Below are positions 43,860 through 52,701 of a DNA stretch of 64,000 nucleotides, piece after piece (position 1 is the stretch's first letter; each line of letters starts with the position of its first letter). The notes under the pieces were generated by a model that ran no database searches, was not told the DNA's origin, and saw only the letters and a program-made list of their open reading frames with translations. The stretch spans positions 38,699 to 102,698 of the forward strand of contig NZ_LAPT01000020.1 in NCBI RefSeq assembly GCF_003194385.1, read 5' to 3'. Both the position numbers and the translations under genes were made by a program. Source of the stretch: Pokkaliibacter plantistimulans (GTDB lineage Bacteria; Pseudomonadota; Gammaproteobacteria; Pseudomonadales; Balneatricaceae).

Positions 43860-44053
43860 CGAGGAAAATATTTTCAAAAGCGACTCCTATCTATTTATTT
43901 GCGCCAAACAGCGCGCGAACGCATCACTTTTATGGGTAATTTCTCAGGACTGTCATACATTCTTCATGGTATTGCTTTGGAATCAGAATCCGTATGGCCC
44001 ACTTGTCAGTGGTTGTAGACCGATAAAACTAATCTTCTCTACAGGAGTATGGT

Positions 44054-45166
44054 ATGAGCATTTCCCGTCGTCGCTTCGTGCAGGGCGCCCTGGCAGCCGG
44101 TGCAGTCGCCTCTGCACCCTTCTATATCAACAAATCCTATGCCGCTTCCAAAGAGCTGCGCATCTATGCCTGGGCTGGCTATATCACTGATGAGATGCTG
44201 GCTGACTTCAAAGCCAAAACCGGCATCAACGCTACTTTCACTCCCTACGGTACCAACGACGAGCTGATGAACAGCCTGCGCGCTACCGATGGCAGTGGCT
44301 TTGACATCATCATGCCAACCGTTGACCGTGTTCCTGGCTATGTTGATTTTGGTCTGGTCCAGCCACTGGACACCAAACGCATCAAATGGGAAGGCTGCCT
44401 GGACAGCGCCATCAGCGGTTCTGAAGTGGGTGGAGTCGTCAAAGGCGAGCGTTACTTCGCTCCGTCTGACTGGGGTACCGAAGCCATCACCTACAACACC
44501 GAGAAAACCAAGCTCGATCGCAACAACATCAGCTACGGTGATCTGTGGAATCCCGAGATTGGCCAGGGCGTTACCGTCCGTGGTCACTCTGCTCTGGTAG
44601 GTATCGGCCTGTGGCTGGAAAAGGCCGGAAAACTGCCCTTCCCGCTGCTGGACTCGTACAAGAATGAAAAAGCCATGCGTGCCAACTTTGATGTGATCCT
44701 CAAGGTCGCCATCGAACACAAAGGCATGATTGCTCAGTTCTGGTCGACCGAAAACGAAGCGCAAGGTGCTTTCCGCACCAACGGCGCCATCATCGGCCAG
44801 ACCTGGGACAGCACTGCCTTCAAACTGCAGTCAGAAGGTGAGCCCATTGCCTACGCAGCCCCCAAAGAGGGTGCACTAGCGTGGATGGAAGGCTTCGTCA
44901 TTCCCAAAAATGCCAACAACGTCGATAGCGTGTACGAGTTCATCAACTGGTACTACACCCCCGACGCTGGTGCCATGTTTGTCAAGTCCACTGGCTACAA
45001 CTCCACCTCCAAAGGTGCCGCAGAGCTGTTGCCAGAAGCCACCAAGAAATTCTTCACCGACTCCTACAGCGATGCCGATCTGAAGAACCTGTGGTGGTGG
45101 CCCATCCAGGATCCATGGTACGTCGCTCTGCGCAACGAGTATCAGGACCGTTATCTGGCAGCCTGA
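44054..45166 (+). CDS. Polyamine-type ABC transporter substrate-binding protein
   Basis: A 370-residue periplasmic binding protein of the PotD/PotF class. The N-terminus has a twin-arginine signal, SRRRFVQGALAAGAVASAPF, unusual for PotD, which normally uses Sec. The mature part has LRIYAWAGYITDEMLADFKAKTGINATFTPYGTNDELMNSL, SGFDIIMPT, DWGTEAITYNTEKT and a C-terminal NLWWWPIQDPWYVALRNEYQDRYLAA. Putrescine, spermidine or a related cation is the probable ligand. Its gene is separated from the ATPase gene by 271 bp with two hairpins, consistent with a higher level of the binding protein. Confidence 0.88.
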   Translation: MSISRRRFVQGALAAGAVASAPFYINKSYAASKELRIYAWAGYITDEMLADFKAKTGINATFTPYGTNDELMNSLRATDGSGFDIIMPTVDRVPGYVDFGLVQPLDTKRIKWEGCLDSAISGSEVGGVVKGERYFAPSDWGTEAITYNTEKTKLDRNNISYGDLWNPEIGQGVTVRGHSALVGIGLWLEKAGKLPFPLLDSYKNEKAMRANFDVILKVAIEHKGMIAQFWSTENEAQGAFRTNGAIIGQTWDSTAFKLQSEGEPIAYAAPKEGALAWMEGFVIPKNANNVDSVYEFINWYYTPDAGAMFVKSTGYNSTSKGAAELLPEATKKFFTDSYSDADLKNLWWWPIQDPWYVALRNEYQDRYLAA

Positions 45167-45178
45167 TCTGCCTGACCC

Positions 45179-45239
45179 GGTATCAGCCGCCGCGTAATCT
45201 GATACCTCATCCGGCTCCTCTGCTCATCGAGCGGAGGAG
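45179..45239 (+). other. Two hairpins between binding protein and ATPase genes
   Basis: GGTATCAG/CTGATACC (45179-45206), then CTCCTC-x-GCTC/GAGC-x-GAGGAG with a 3-base loop (45215-45239). No T-run follows. Such structures commonly protect the binding-protein message and reduce read-through into the transporter genes. Confidence 0.6.
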
Positions 45240-45437
45240 TACTTCGCAGTACCTGTAATGATTTTGCCCATAACAAGATAACCATCGGCGAAATAGTTCA
45301 CATCGCCGCATTGCCAACATGACACCCGGTTTCGCCGCAGCAGGCGACAGGATGATCTAGACATCGGGTCAGGCAGCGTTCCCCACCTGCCACACACGAC
45401 CCTGGCAACAACCTTGGTGAGAGTAGAGAACGGAAAT

Positions 45438-46520
45438 ATGGATAGTAGTGTTCATCTGGATCAGATAGTGATGCGTTTTGGCGACTTCACTGCTGTATCC
45501 CGCACTGATCTGAAAATTGAGTCAGGTGAATTTTTCAGCTTCCTCGGCCCCTCCGGATGTGGCAAAACCACCATCCTCAATATGGTCAGCGGCTTCCTCT
45601 CTCCCACAGAAGGTGCCATTCGCATTGGTGGCGAGGATATGCGTAATGTACCCGCCAACAAGCGCCCCACCTCCATGATTTTCCAGAACCTGGCCCTGTT
45701 CCCGTTGATGACCGTGGCTGAAAACATCGAATTTGGCCTTGAAGTCCGTGGTGTTGCCAGAAGTGAACGCAAAAAGGTATCTGATCGCCTGCTCAATCTG
45801 GTAGCCCTGCCCGACAGCGGCAAGAAAAAAGTGGCTGAGCTGTCCGGCGGCCAGAAGCAACGTATCGCCATTGCCCGCGCGCTGGCAGTAGAGCCCAGAG
45901 TACTGCTGCTGGATGAACCACTGTCAGCACTCGACCTCAAACTGCGTCAGCACATGCGCACCGAGCTGAAAGAGATCCAGCGCAAAACCGGTATCACTTT
46001 CATCTACATCACCCACGATCAGGGTGAAGCCCTGACCATGTCGGACCGTGTCGCCGTCATGTCGGCGGGCAAGCTGCAACAGGTTGCCGATCCGATGACG
46101 CTGTATCGCTATCCGCAAACCGTGTTTGCCGCGTCGTTCGTAGGCGAAAACAACAAGCTGACCGGCAAGGTCAGTAGCGTCGAAGATGACCGCGTGTCAC
46201 TGGATTGCGGCCCGCTTGGCCAGCTGACAGGCACCACTCGCCAGTCGCTGAAGGTCGGTGAAGAAGCCTGTCTGTTTGTGCGCCCGGAGTATCTGCGTCG
46301 CTGTGAAGCAGACACACCGCAGAGTCTGCGTATGACCATCAATGAGCTGAACTTTGAAGGCTCGTTCGTGATGATGGATGCCAGACTGCACGCCAACCAG
46401 CAGGGAGTGCGGGTACAGTTGAACACCGACGCCTATATGGCCGACCTGACACCAGGTGCCGAGGTCAGTTTCAACTATCAGCCCAGCGAGGCCATCGTTG
46501 TCGGAGGCGCGCATGTTTAA
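45438..46520 (+). CDS. Polyamine-type ABC transporter ATP-binding protein
   Basis: 360 residues of the PotA type: Walker A GPSGCGKTT (about 38-46), LSGGQKQR signature (about 135), Walker B VLLLDEPLSALD, and HDQGEALTMSDR with the switch His. A C-terminal TOBE domain follows (about 270-355). The ATG at 45438 is preferred to an in-frame TTG eight codons upstream. It overlaps the permease gene by 8 bp. Confidence 0.9.
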   Translation: MDSSVHLDQIVMRFGDFTAVSRTDLKIESGEFFSFLGPSGCGKTTILNMVSGFLSPTEGAIRIGGEDMRNVPANKRPTSMIFQNLALFPLMTVAENIEFGLEVRGVARSERKKVSDRLLNLVALPDSGKKKVAELSGGQKQRIAIARALAVEPRVLLLDEPLSALDLKLRQHMRTELKEIQRKTGITFIYITHDQGEALTMSDRVAVMSAGKLQQVADPMTLYRYPQTVFAASFVGENNKLTGKVSSVEDDRVSLDCGPLGQLTGTTRQSLKVGEEACLFVRPEYLRRCEADTPQSLRMTINELNFEGSFVMMDARLHANQQGVRVQLNTDAYMADLTPGAEVSFNYQPSEAIVVGGAHV

Positions 46521-47400
46521 GCAACTCTGCAATCGCTTCGGTACACCTATCAGCGTAGGCATCGCTGCCCTGCTGCTGGTGTGGCTGATAGCACTGGTGA
46601 TCCTGCCGCAGCTGCTGATGGTGGACTACTCTTTCCGCCCCAACCTGCTGCCCAGTGAAATCGGCGGCCCTAAAGACAGCTATTCGCTGGTCAATTACGT
46701 CACCCTGTTCAACAACAAGATCCACCTCGGCATCTTCTTCAAGACCATCTGGTCCAGTGTCATGGTCACCGCACTGACGCTGGTCGTCAGTTACCCACTG
46801 GCGTTCTATCTGGCCAAGGTGGCGACCCCCAAACAAGCGGCACTGTGTCTGTTGCTGCTAATCATTCCCTTCTGGATCAATGAAATCCTGCGTACCTTCT
46901 CCTGGTACATCATTCTTGCCTACAACGGACCACTCAACGCCATGTTGCAGGCACTGGGGCTGATCGACCGGCCATTGCGCTTTCTGTCTGGAAATGGCGG
47001 CGTCATGGTGGGGATGGTCTATGCCTATATTCTGTTCATGATCTTCCCGCTGTATAACGCGCTGGAAAGCCTTGATGCCAATCAGATTCGTGCCGCACGA
47101 AATCTCGGCGCCAGCTGGGCCAAAACCCATCTGCGCATCATCATCCCGCATGCCAAACCCGGTATCGCCACGGGCTGCATCATGACCTTCATGCTGGCTG
47201 CAGGCAGCTACGCCGTCCCTGCACTGCTGGGTTCACCGGGCAGCCGCTGGTTCACCCAGATCATCTACAACTGGTTCTTTGAAGGGGGTAACTGGAACCA
47301 GGGCGCAGCCTACGCATTCCTGCTGCTGATTCTCTGCATCGGCTTTATCGGACTGGTGATGAAAGTGTTCAAGGTCGGTCTGGGGGACATCGCCAAATGA
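46513..47400 (+). CDS. Polyamine-type ABC transporter permease (PotB class)
   Basis: A 295-residue inner-membrane permease with about six helices and the EAA loop NALESLDANQIRAARNLGASWAKTHLRIIIPHAKPGIATG. GGAGG sits five bases before the ATG at 46513, inside the end of the ATPase gene. Stop overlaps the next start (ATGA). Confidence 0.9.
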   Translation: MFKQLCNRFGTPISVGIAALLLVWLIALVILPQLLMVDYSFRPNLLPSEIGGPKDSYSLVNYVTLFNNKIHLGIFFKTIWSSVMVTALTLVVSYPLAFYLAKVATPKQAALCLLLLIIPFWINEILRTFSWYIILAYNGPLNAMLQALGLIDRPLRFLSGNGGVMVGMVYAYILFMIFPLYNALESLDANQIRAARNLGASWAKTHLRIIIPHAKPGIATGCIMTFMLAAGSYAVPALLGSPGSRWFTQIIYNWFFEGGNWNQGAAYAFLLLILCIGFIGLVMKVFKVGLGDIAK

Positions 47401-48209
47401 GTTCACAAAGCCTGCTCAAATGGGGTATCCGTGCATACCTGACCCTGTTTTTCATCTACCTGTTTATTCCGCTGATCATCATGTCAACGGCCACCTTCAA
47501 CGACAGCCGTTTCCCCACCATCATGCCGTGGAAGGGTTTTACCCTTAAATGGTTCGATGCCCTGTGGCAGGACGAAGGTATGTGGCAGGCGCTGGGCAAC
47601 AGCGTCTGGGTTGCCGCGGGCGTAATGATCGTGGCACTGCCGATCGGTGTCGCCTGCGCCTTGTTTCTGTCAACGGTGGAAGGTAAAGGCAAAACCTTTG
47701 TGTACTCCCTGATGATGTCTCCTCTCCTGACACCCGGAGTCATCATCGGTATCTCAACGCTGATTTTCTGGAAAGGTCTGGATGTCACCGGCGGTATCTT
47801 TTTGACGGTCATCGCCCAGACGACCTTTATCGCCGCTTACATCATGCTGATGGTACTGGCCCGCCTGCAGCGTTTTGATCGTACGCTGGAACAGGCTGCC
47901 CTGAGTCTGGGAGCCAGTCACTGGCAGATTTTCCGCCGTATCATGCTGCCCTATCTCAAGCCCGCGATCATTTCGGCAGCGGTCATCGCCTTTCTGCAGT
48001 CCTTTGAGAACTACAACACCACCCTGTTCGTCAAAGGCTACGACACCACCCTGACCGTTTATATCGCGTCCAAGGTCAGAACCGGGCTCACCCCTGCGGT
48101 GAACGCACTGGGTCTGGTCATGATCAGTATTACCGTACTGCTGGCCATCGCCTATGAAGTCAAACGGCGACGTGAGGAGGCGGCTAACAGCGCCAACCAC
48201 GACGCCTGA
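47397..48209 (+). CDS. Polyamine-type ABC transporter permease (PotC class)
   Basis: 270 residues, about six helices, with the EAA loop DRTLEQAALSLGASHWQIFRRIMLPYLKPAI and YNTTLFVKGYDTTLTVYIASKV. Forms the channel with the PotB-like subunit. A terminator follows. Confidence 0.9.
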   Translation: MSSQSLLKWGIRAYLTLFFIYLFIPLIIMSTATFNDSRFPTIMPWKGFTLKWFDALWQDEGMWQALGNSVWVAAGVMIVALPIGVACALFLSTVEGKGKTFVYSLMMSPLLTPGVIIGISTLIFWKGLDVTGGIFLTVIAQTTFIAAYIMLMVLARLQRFDRTLEQAALSLGASHWQIFRRIMLPYLKPAIISAAVIAFLQSFENYNTTLFVKGYDTTLTVYIASKVRTGLTPAVNALGLVMISITVLLAIAYEVKRRREEAANSANHDA

Positions 48210-48227
48210 GCCATATCAGGAAGCCAA

Positions 48228-48265
48228 AAGCAGTGGCCAATCGGTCACTGCTTCTTTGTTTTGGG
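48228..48265 (+). terminator. Terminator of the polyamine transporter operon
   Basis: Stem AAGCAGTG-G-CC/GG-T-CACTGCTT (48228-48253), then CTTTGTTTTG. Lies between convergent genes. Confidence 0.8.
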
Positions 48266-48299
48266 ATTCTGTTTCTGCTTTTGCGTGCAGGGGTTCAGT

Positions 48300-49223
48300 T
48301 CAATATCCGGCACTGGACTGCTGTGCCCACAGATGGGCGGCCATCAGGGCGCGCCACGGTGAGAAGGCCCGCAGCCACTCTGCCGTTTCCTTATCGGATA
48401 ATTTTTCCGGACGCTGCAGCAACTGCTGCAGATTGCGCCGTACCGCCACATCGCCGTGCAGCGAACCATCCAGCCAGCCAAAGCCGCGCAACAGCGCATA
48501 GCTGACGGTCCAGGGGCCAATTCCTTTCACTGCCAGCAGGCGACTGCTAACCGCTTCAGCCTGCTCAGCCGTGGCCACTGGCTGAGCCAGCAGCGCGACC
48601 AGCTCCTCGTTTCTGGCTACACCCAGCAAGGCCACCGCCTTGCTGCGGGAGAATCCCAGCGCCTTCAGTTGCTCCTCATCCATACCGGCCACCGTCTGCG
48701 CATCAGGATGGCAATACAACCCTGACGCATGCAGCAGGCTGGCGTGCTGAATCAGCTTACGCCGTACAGCAATGGCCACACTGACGCTGATCTGCTGGCC
48801 AATGATGGCCCAGGCAACCGCCTCAAATGCGCTGGCGGATTGCGGTACGCGCAGCCCAGCCTGACGCTGCAGCAATGACCCCACAACAGGATCAGCAGCA
48901 AAACGCTGCTCGAAATGCGCCACCGGCTGAGTGAGCCCCAGCATATGCCCGACCCAGGCCTCAAGGGTGCGCTGCCCATCGGCAGACCATGCCGTGTCGG
49001 CATCCAGTGTGACGGAGACATTCCGCTCAGTGAAAAACAGGCTCAGGCAGGCAGGTTGCCCCTGCCAGACTACGCCTTTCAGCAGGCTGTCTTCAGTGAC
49101 ATGCTCCGACAACTGATCAGCATCACGACGATGAAAGGCCAGAAAGTCCTGCCGACGAAAGTTCTCCGGCAATGCCATGCAGAGCTGCATCGCAGCACCT
49201 TGTTTGTTCGATGTCACCGCCAT
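48300..49223 (-). CDS. alkA: DNA-3-methyladenine glycosylase II (AlkA-like)
   Basis: A 307-residue base-excision glycosylase. The helix-hairpin-helix LLAVKGIGPWTVSYALLRGFGWLDGSLHGDVAV contains the catalytic Asp, here in HGDVAV, and AWAIIGQQISVSVAIAVRRKL is the other family block. It removes alkylated purines. The ATG at 49223 has GCAGG five bases ahead. It follows ada by 45 bp on the same strand, so the two alkylation-repair genes probably form one unit controlled by Ada. Confidence 0.9.
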   Translation of the reverse strand: MAVTSNKQGAAMQLCMALPENFRRQDFLAFHRRDADQLSEHVTEDSLLKGVVWQGQPACLSLFFTERNVSVTLDADTAWSADGQRTLEAWVGHMLGLTQPVAHFEQRFAADPVVGSLLQRQAGLRVPQSASAFEAVAWAIIGQQISVSVAIAVRRKLIQHASLLHASGLYCHPDAQTVAGMDEEQLKALGFSRSKAVALLGVARNEELVALLAQPVATAEQAEAVSSRLLAVKGIGPWTVSYALLRGFGWLDGSLHGDVAVRRNLQQLLQRPEKLSDKETAEWLRAFSPWRALMAAHLWAQQSSAGY

Positions 49224-49268
49224 AGGCACCTGCTTACTGGAAAAATGGAGAGAGGAACTGGCTTGCCG

Positions 49269-50402
49269 TCAGGGTACATCACTGCCCTGTTGCTCTTGCT
49301 GCAGCAGCCGGGCTTTGCGCTCCAGCCCCCAGCGATAGCCGGACAGACTGCCATCATTACGTACAACCCGATGGCAAGGGATGGCCACGGCCAGCATATT
49401 GGCCGCACAGGCACTGGCGACCGCACGCACGGCTTTGGGTGAACCGATACGTTGCGCCACTTCGCTGTAACTCAGGGTCTGCCCGACAGGAATCTGCAGC
49501 AACGCCTGCCACACCCGCTGCTGAAAAGCCGTGCCGCGAATATCCAGCGGCAAGCTGATGCCGACCGCTGGTTGCTCGACCATGCCGACAACCTGTGCCA
49601 CCCACTGCTCGAACTCGGCATCGGCACCGATCAGCTCCGCAGCCGGAAACGCTTCCTGCAGCTGCAACAGCAGCCGCTCGGCATCATCTCCCAGCCAGAT
49701 AGCACACAGGCCCTTGTCACTGCCCGCCACCAGCAGGGCACCCAGCGAACACTGGGCCAGTGCAAAGCGAATCAGAGTATCCTTGCCGCCAGCACGGTAG
49801 CGACTGGGCGTCATACCCAGCAGCTGATCAGCACGTTCATAAAATCGACTGCTGGACTGATAACCCGCCTGATAAATGGCATCCGTCACTCTGGCTTCGT
49901 CCTGTAATGCAGTTCGCATACGTTCTGCCCGTACCCCGGCGGCAAACTCTCTGGGAGTCAGGCCAGTCAGACGTTTGAACAGACGATGCAGGTAAAACAC
50001 GCTCAGCCCGACAGTAGCGGCCAGCGTGTCCAGTGAGGGCTCATGTTCTGCCTCCTTGATCAGGCGGCACACTTGCGCCACCTTTTCCATCTGCTGCATA
50101 TCCAGCGAAGGCTGATCAGGCTTGCAGCGCTTGCAGGGGCGAAAGCCAGCCTGCTCTGCCTGACGGGTAGTCAGGAAAAAATCAACGTTTTCCGCTCTGG
50201 CCGTCCGGGCCGCGCAGCTGGGACGACAATAGACGCCGGTCGTTGCCACGCTGTAGTAAAACTGCCCATCGGCCGCTTTATCGCGACTCACTACCTGTTG
50301 CCAGCGTGGATCCGCCTCGGTCTGCAAACGTTTTTGCAAGCGACGCTCGGCAGCAGTAGGGGCGGTGACACTGGCGTGAGATTTTTCAGTAGACGCAGAC
50401 AT
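49269..50402 (-). CDS. ada: Bifunctional Ada: transcriptional activator / O6-methylguanine-DNA methyltransferase
   Basis: A 377-residue three-part protein. The N-terminal zinc/methyl-acceptor domain has FYYSVATTGVYCRPSCAAR and FRPCKRCKPD (zinc cysteines, about 59-98). A central AraC-type helix-turn-helix domain spans about 107-205. The C-terminal methyltransferase has GTAFQQRVWQALLQIPVGQTLSYSEVA and VAIPCHRV with the acceptor Cys. Methylation of the N-terminal Cys turns it into an activator of ada and alkA. Length and layout match E. coli Ada. Confidence 0.95.
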   Translation of the reverse strand: MSASTEKSHASVTAPTAAERRLQKRLQTEADPRWQQVVSRDKAADGQFYYSVATTGVYCRPSCAARTARAENVDFFLTTRQAEQAGFRPCKRCKPDQPSLDMQQMEKVAQVCRLIKEAEHEPSLDTLAATVGLSVFYLHRLFKRLTGLTPREFAAGVRAERMRTALQDEARVTDAIYQAGYQSSSRFYERADQLLGMTPSRYRAGGKDTLIRFALAQCSLGALLVAGSDKGLCAIWLGDDAERLLLQLQEAFPAAELIGADAEFEQWVAQVVGMVEQPAVGISLPLDIRGTAFQQRVWQALLQIPVGQTLSYSEVAQRIGSPKAVRAVASACAANMLAVAIPCHRVVRNDGSLSGYRWGLERKARLLQQEQQGSDVP

Positions 50403-50499
50403 GGTATTGATCCTCTGGCAAACACCCCTTCAGCCTACGCATAGCAAGAAGGTGACTCACTCCGCGTCTTGCTTTCAAATTCGTTGCTGTTGTTCTGCC

Positions 50500-50575
50500 G
50501 CACGTCAGAACACGTTCACGCTCTCGCAAGCCAGCGCCAGACAAGGCAAAAGCGCCGAGGAAGCGCCGCTTACTC
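50500..50575. repeat. Dispersed intergenic repeat, copy 1
   Basis: Between ada and marR, a stretch containing GCCAGACAAGGCA, then AGCGCCGAGGAAGCGCCG. A diverged second copy occurs near 58340-58395. It resembles scattered intergenic repeats of related marine bacteria, but I cannot search for others. Confidence 0.45.
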
Positions 50576-50652
50576 ATGATATTACTGGCGATAAAGGATA
50601 CCTGGCGTTTGCAACGCGATCTGGCTGACGCGCAGCCGATCGTGCACACCTT

Positions 50653-51162
50653 CTAGCAGCCAGTTGGCTCCTGATTGAGATTAGCCGCCATCCTGGCCAG
50701 CAGGCGCTGCAACTGATCATGCTCTTCCTGGGTTATACCGGCCATGCTCTGCTTTTCAACCGCTGCAACGGCAATGACAGCTTCCTCAAGCACATCAATG
50801 CCCTTCGCAGCCAACTTCACCAGCTGGCTGCGCCCATCATCAGGGTTCGGCACACGCTCCACCCACTCCTGTGCTTCCAGACGTTTGAGTACTTTGGTCA
50901 GGCCGCCAGAGCTGATCAGCATGAAGTAGCACAGTTGGGTTGGGCTGAGCATGTAAGGCTCACCCTGTGAGCGCAGTGCCGCCAGCGCCTCGGCGTCGGC
51001 GACCTGCAGCCCCAGTGGAGCAATGGCGTTGGCATAGGCAGCAATCAGTGAGTCGTAGGTACGATAGACCGACCAGACGCCGGGGGCTTTGGCGTGCAGG
51101 GCCTGGGGCCAGGATTTCGACACCAGCTCAATGAGCGTTTCGACCGGTGCATGTGTCTTCAT
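50653..51162 (-). CDS. MarR-family transcriptional regulator
   Basis: 169 residues of winged-helix fold: MLSPTQLCYFMLISSGGLTKVLKRLEAQEWVERVPNPDDGRSQLVKLAAKG is the MarR recognition helix and wing. It is divergent from an SMR efflux gene, with two palindromic sites between, so it is likely a local repressor answering to a small cationic or aromatic compound. The ATG at 51162 starts the usual helical N-terminus; a further upstream start is open but unsupported. Confidence 0.88.
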   Translation of the reverse strand: MKTHAPVETLIELVSKSWPQALHAKAPGVWSVYRTYDSLIAAYANAIAPLGLQVADAEALAALRSQGEPYMLSPTQLCYFMLISSGGLTKVLKRLEAQEWVERVPNPDDGRSQLVKLAAKGIDVLEEAVIAVAAVEKQSMAGITQEEHDQLQRLLARMAANLNQEPTGC

Positions 51163-51255
51163 CAGGTATCTGTGCTCTCTCTTCTGGTCTCGGACAACTA
51201 TAAATGGGCAGGCCAATCACCTCATCTGTCATGAGGTTGCAATCTGCAAAGGTTA

Positions 51256-51304
51256 TTTATCTTGCCAGAAAGATAAACTATCGCTAGCATATCTTTCCAG
51301 AAAG
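51256..51304. promoter_or_regulatory. Twin palindromic operators between marR and smr
   Basis: Site 1 (51256-51277): TTTATCTT/AAGATAAA, 6-base centre. Site 2 (51293-51304): CTTTC/GAAAG around CA. Both share the core CTTxCCAGAAAGA, 32 bp apart, about three helical turns. MarR dimers bind such palindromes. Confidence 0.65.
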
Positions 51305-51384
51305 ACAAATTCTCAGGCAGACACCACTCCGGTGTCTTCGGGAAGTCATGGCCCGGCTTACTTTCGCGGGCAGAGGTAGAAAAA

Positions 51385-51702
51385 ATGAATCCCTGGTTCT
51401 GTTTGCTGCTGGCCGGTATGGCCGAGGTAGGCTTTACCTATTTCCTCAAAATGTCCGAAGGGCTGACCAGAATATGGCCGACCTTTGGCTTTATCCTGAT
51501 GGCCGGTCTGAGCTTCACGCTAATGACCAAAGCCATGGCTCACTTACCCCTGAGCACCGTTTATGCTGTCTGGTGTGGCGTCGGCATCGCCGGAACGGCA
51601 CTGATGAGCATGTTGCTGCTGGGCGAAACCGTTACTCTGCTGAAAGCAGCATGCCTGCTGCTACTGGTCATTTCCGTCGTCGGTTTGAAAGTGCTGGCCT
51701 AA
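51385..51702 (+). CDS. SMR-family small multidrug/guanidinium exporter
   Basis: 105 residues in four helices. The essential Glu is in AGMAEVGFTYFLK (E14), with LPLSTVYAVWCGVGIAGTALMSMLLLGE in helix 3. The helix 3 pattern is closer to Gdx/SugE guanidinium exporters, while SEGLTRIWP is closer to EmrE/QacE, so the subtype is open. I do not see a guanidine riboswitch. AGAGG precedes the ATG. Divergent MarR gene and twin operators suggest inducible expression. Confidence 0.88.
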   Translation: MNPWFCLLLAGMAEVGFTYFLKMSEGLTRIWPTFGFILMAGLSFTLMTKAMAHLPLSTVYAVWCGVGIAGTALMSMLLLGETVTLLKAACLLLLVISVVGLKVLA

Positions 51703-52020
51703 CCGGCTCAGCGCGATTGCCCTCCCCGCAGGCTGGTTACCAGAACAGGCAACCAGCCTCGAAATCTCGGCATCACCCCGAACCCGACTCGCAATCCGAT
51801 CAACCTCTTCCTCTCCCTGAGACTTTTTTAAATCTGCAGTTCAGACCTCCACCGTTCGCAATCTGACACCAGCGTGTCGCCTTTCAATTCAAACAGATAA
51901 AACAGTTGATAATCATTATTATTAGCGTTAAATACTTCCCTGCCCGGCGGTCAATACCGCCACTGGGTCACCAGTGACCCTCTATTCACTGAGCGATACC
52001 TTCGCACGCAGGAGCACAGC
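51703..52020. other. smr-sodA spacer with hairpin and Fur box
   Basis: 318 bp. It has a 9-bp hairpin AGGCTGGTT/AACCAGCCT (51730-51759), possibly ending the smr transcript although without a T-run, and the Fur box of sodA. Nothing else is supported. Confidence 0.55.
51906..51924 (+). promoter_or_regulatory. Fur box upstream of sodA
   Basis: TTGATAATCATTATTATTA, nearly the consensus GATAATCATTATC repeated in hexamers. It is about 100 bp before the sodA start, so sodA is probably iron-repressed, as in many gammaproteobacteria. Confidence 0.75.
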
Positions 52021-52632
52021 ATGTCTCATACTCTTCCTTCCTTGCCTTACGCCTACGACGCTCTGGAACCTCATCTTGATGCACGCACCATGGAGATCCA
52101 CCACTCCAAGCATCATCAGACTTACGTTAATGGTCTGAACACGGCCCTGTCAGACTATCCTGATCTGCAAGCTCTGCCAGTAGAGAAACTGCTGGAAGAC
52201 ATGAATGCCATCCCTGAAGCCATTCGTGGTGCCATCCGTAATCACGGTGGCGGTCATGCCAACCACAGCCTGTTCTGGCTGGTCATGAGCCCTGAAGGGG
52301 GTGGTGAGCCCACCGGTGCACTGGGTGATGCCATCACCGCCACCTTTGGCTCTTTTGCCCAGCTGAAGGAAAAGTTCAACGCCGCAGCCACCACCCGTTT
52401 CGGTAGCGGTTGGGCATGGCTGGCTGTCGACAAACAGGGCCAGCTGGTCGTCACCAGCACTGCCAACCAGGACTCCGTCATTTCCGACGGCCTGACCCCG
52501 ATTCTGGGCCTGGATGTCTGGGAACACGCTTACTACCTGCACTATCAGAACCGTCGCCCTGACTACATTCAGGCGTTCTGGAATGTCATCAACTGGAATG
52601 AAGTCAGCCAGCGTTTTGCGGCAACCCGCTAA
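52021..52632 (+). CDS. sodA: Superoxide dismutase (Mn/Fe family, probably Mn)
   Basis: 203 residues. Metal ligands are His in [17 protein letters not shown], His in [13 protein letters not shown], and Asp/His in [14 protein letters not shown]. The [11 protein letters not shown] segment and the Fur box favour Mn-type SodA over iron SodB. Cytoplasmic; no signal peptide. Confidence 0.93.
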   Translation: MSHTLPSLPYAYDALEPHLDARTMEIHHSKHHQTYVNGLNTALSDYPDLQALPVEKLLEDMNAIPEAIRGAIRNHGGGHANHSLFWLVMSPEGGGEPTGALGDAITATFGSFAQLKEKFNAAATTRFGSGWAWLAVDKQGQLVVTSTANQDSVISDGLTPILGLDVWEHAYYLHYQNRRPDYIQAFWNVINWNEVSQRFAATR

Positions 52633-52656
52633 GCAGATTAACGGTTGGCTGAAATA

Positions 52657-52682
52657 GTCAGGGGCGCAACTGCGCCCCTGAC
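52657..52682. terminator. Bidirectional hairpin between sodA and the phosphatase gene
   Basis: 11-bp stem GTCAGGGGCGC/GCGCCCCTGAC with loop AACT, 25 bp after sodA and 20 bp before the convergent stop. T-runs are weak on both sides. Confidence 0.65.
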
Positions 52683-52701
52683 TGTCATTGTGGAACTGCC
52701 C

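Larger units (their letters stand above)
43401..44053. other. Divergent intergenic region with interleaved inverted repeats
   Basis: 653 bp between the receptor (minus) and the polyamine transporter (plus). Near the receptor it has a Fur-like site and an AT-rich promoter area. From 43800 to 43859 two inverted repeats interleave. A ribosome site, ACAGGAG, stands just before the transporter gene. No open frame is convincing. Confidence 0.6.

Noticed and set aside
50386..50649. Gene in the ada-marR spacer
   Set aside because: Open frames on both strands coincide with the dispersed repeat and lack ribosome sites.
51310..51384. Guanidine riboswitch before the SMR gene
   Set aside because: The leader has small hairpins, but no ACGR loops of guanidine-II and no recognisable guanidine-I or -III core.
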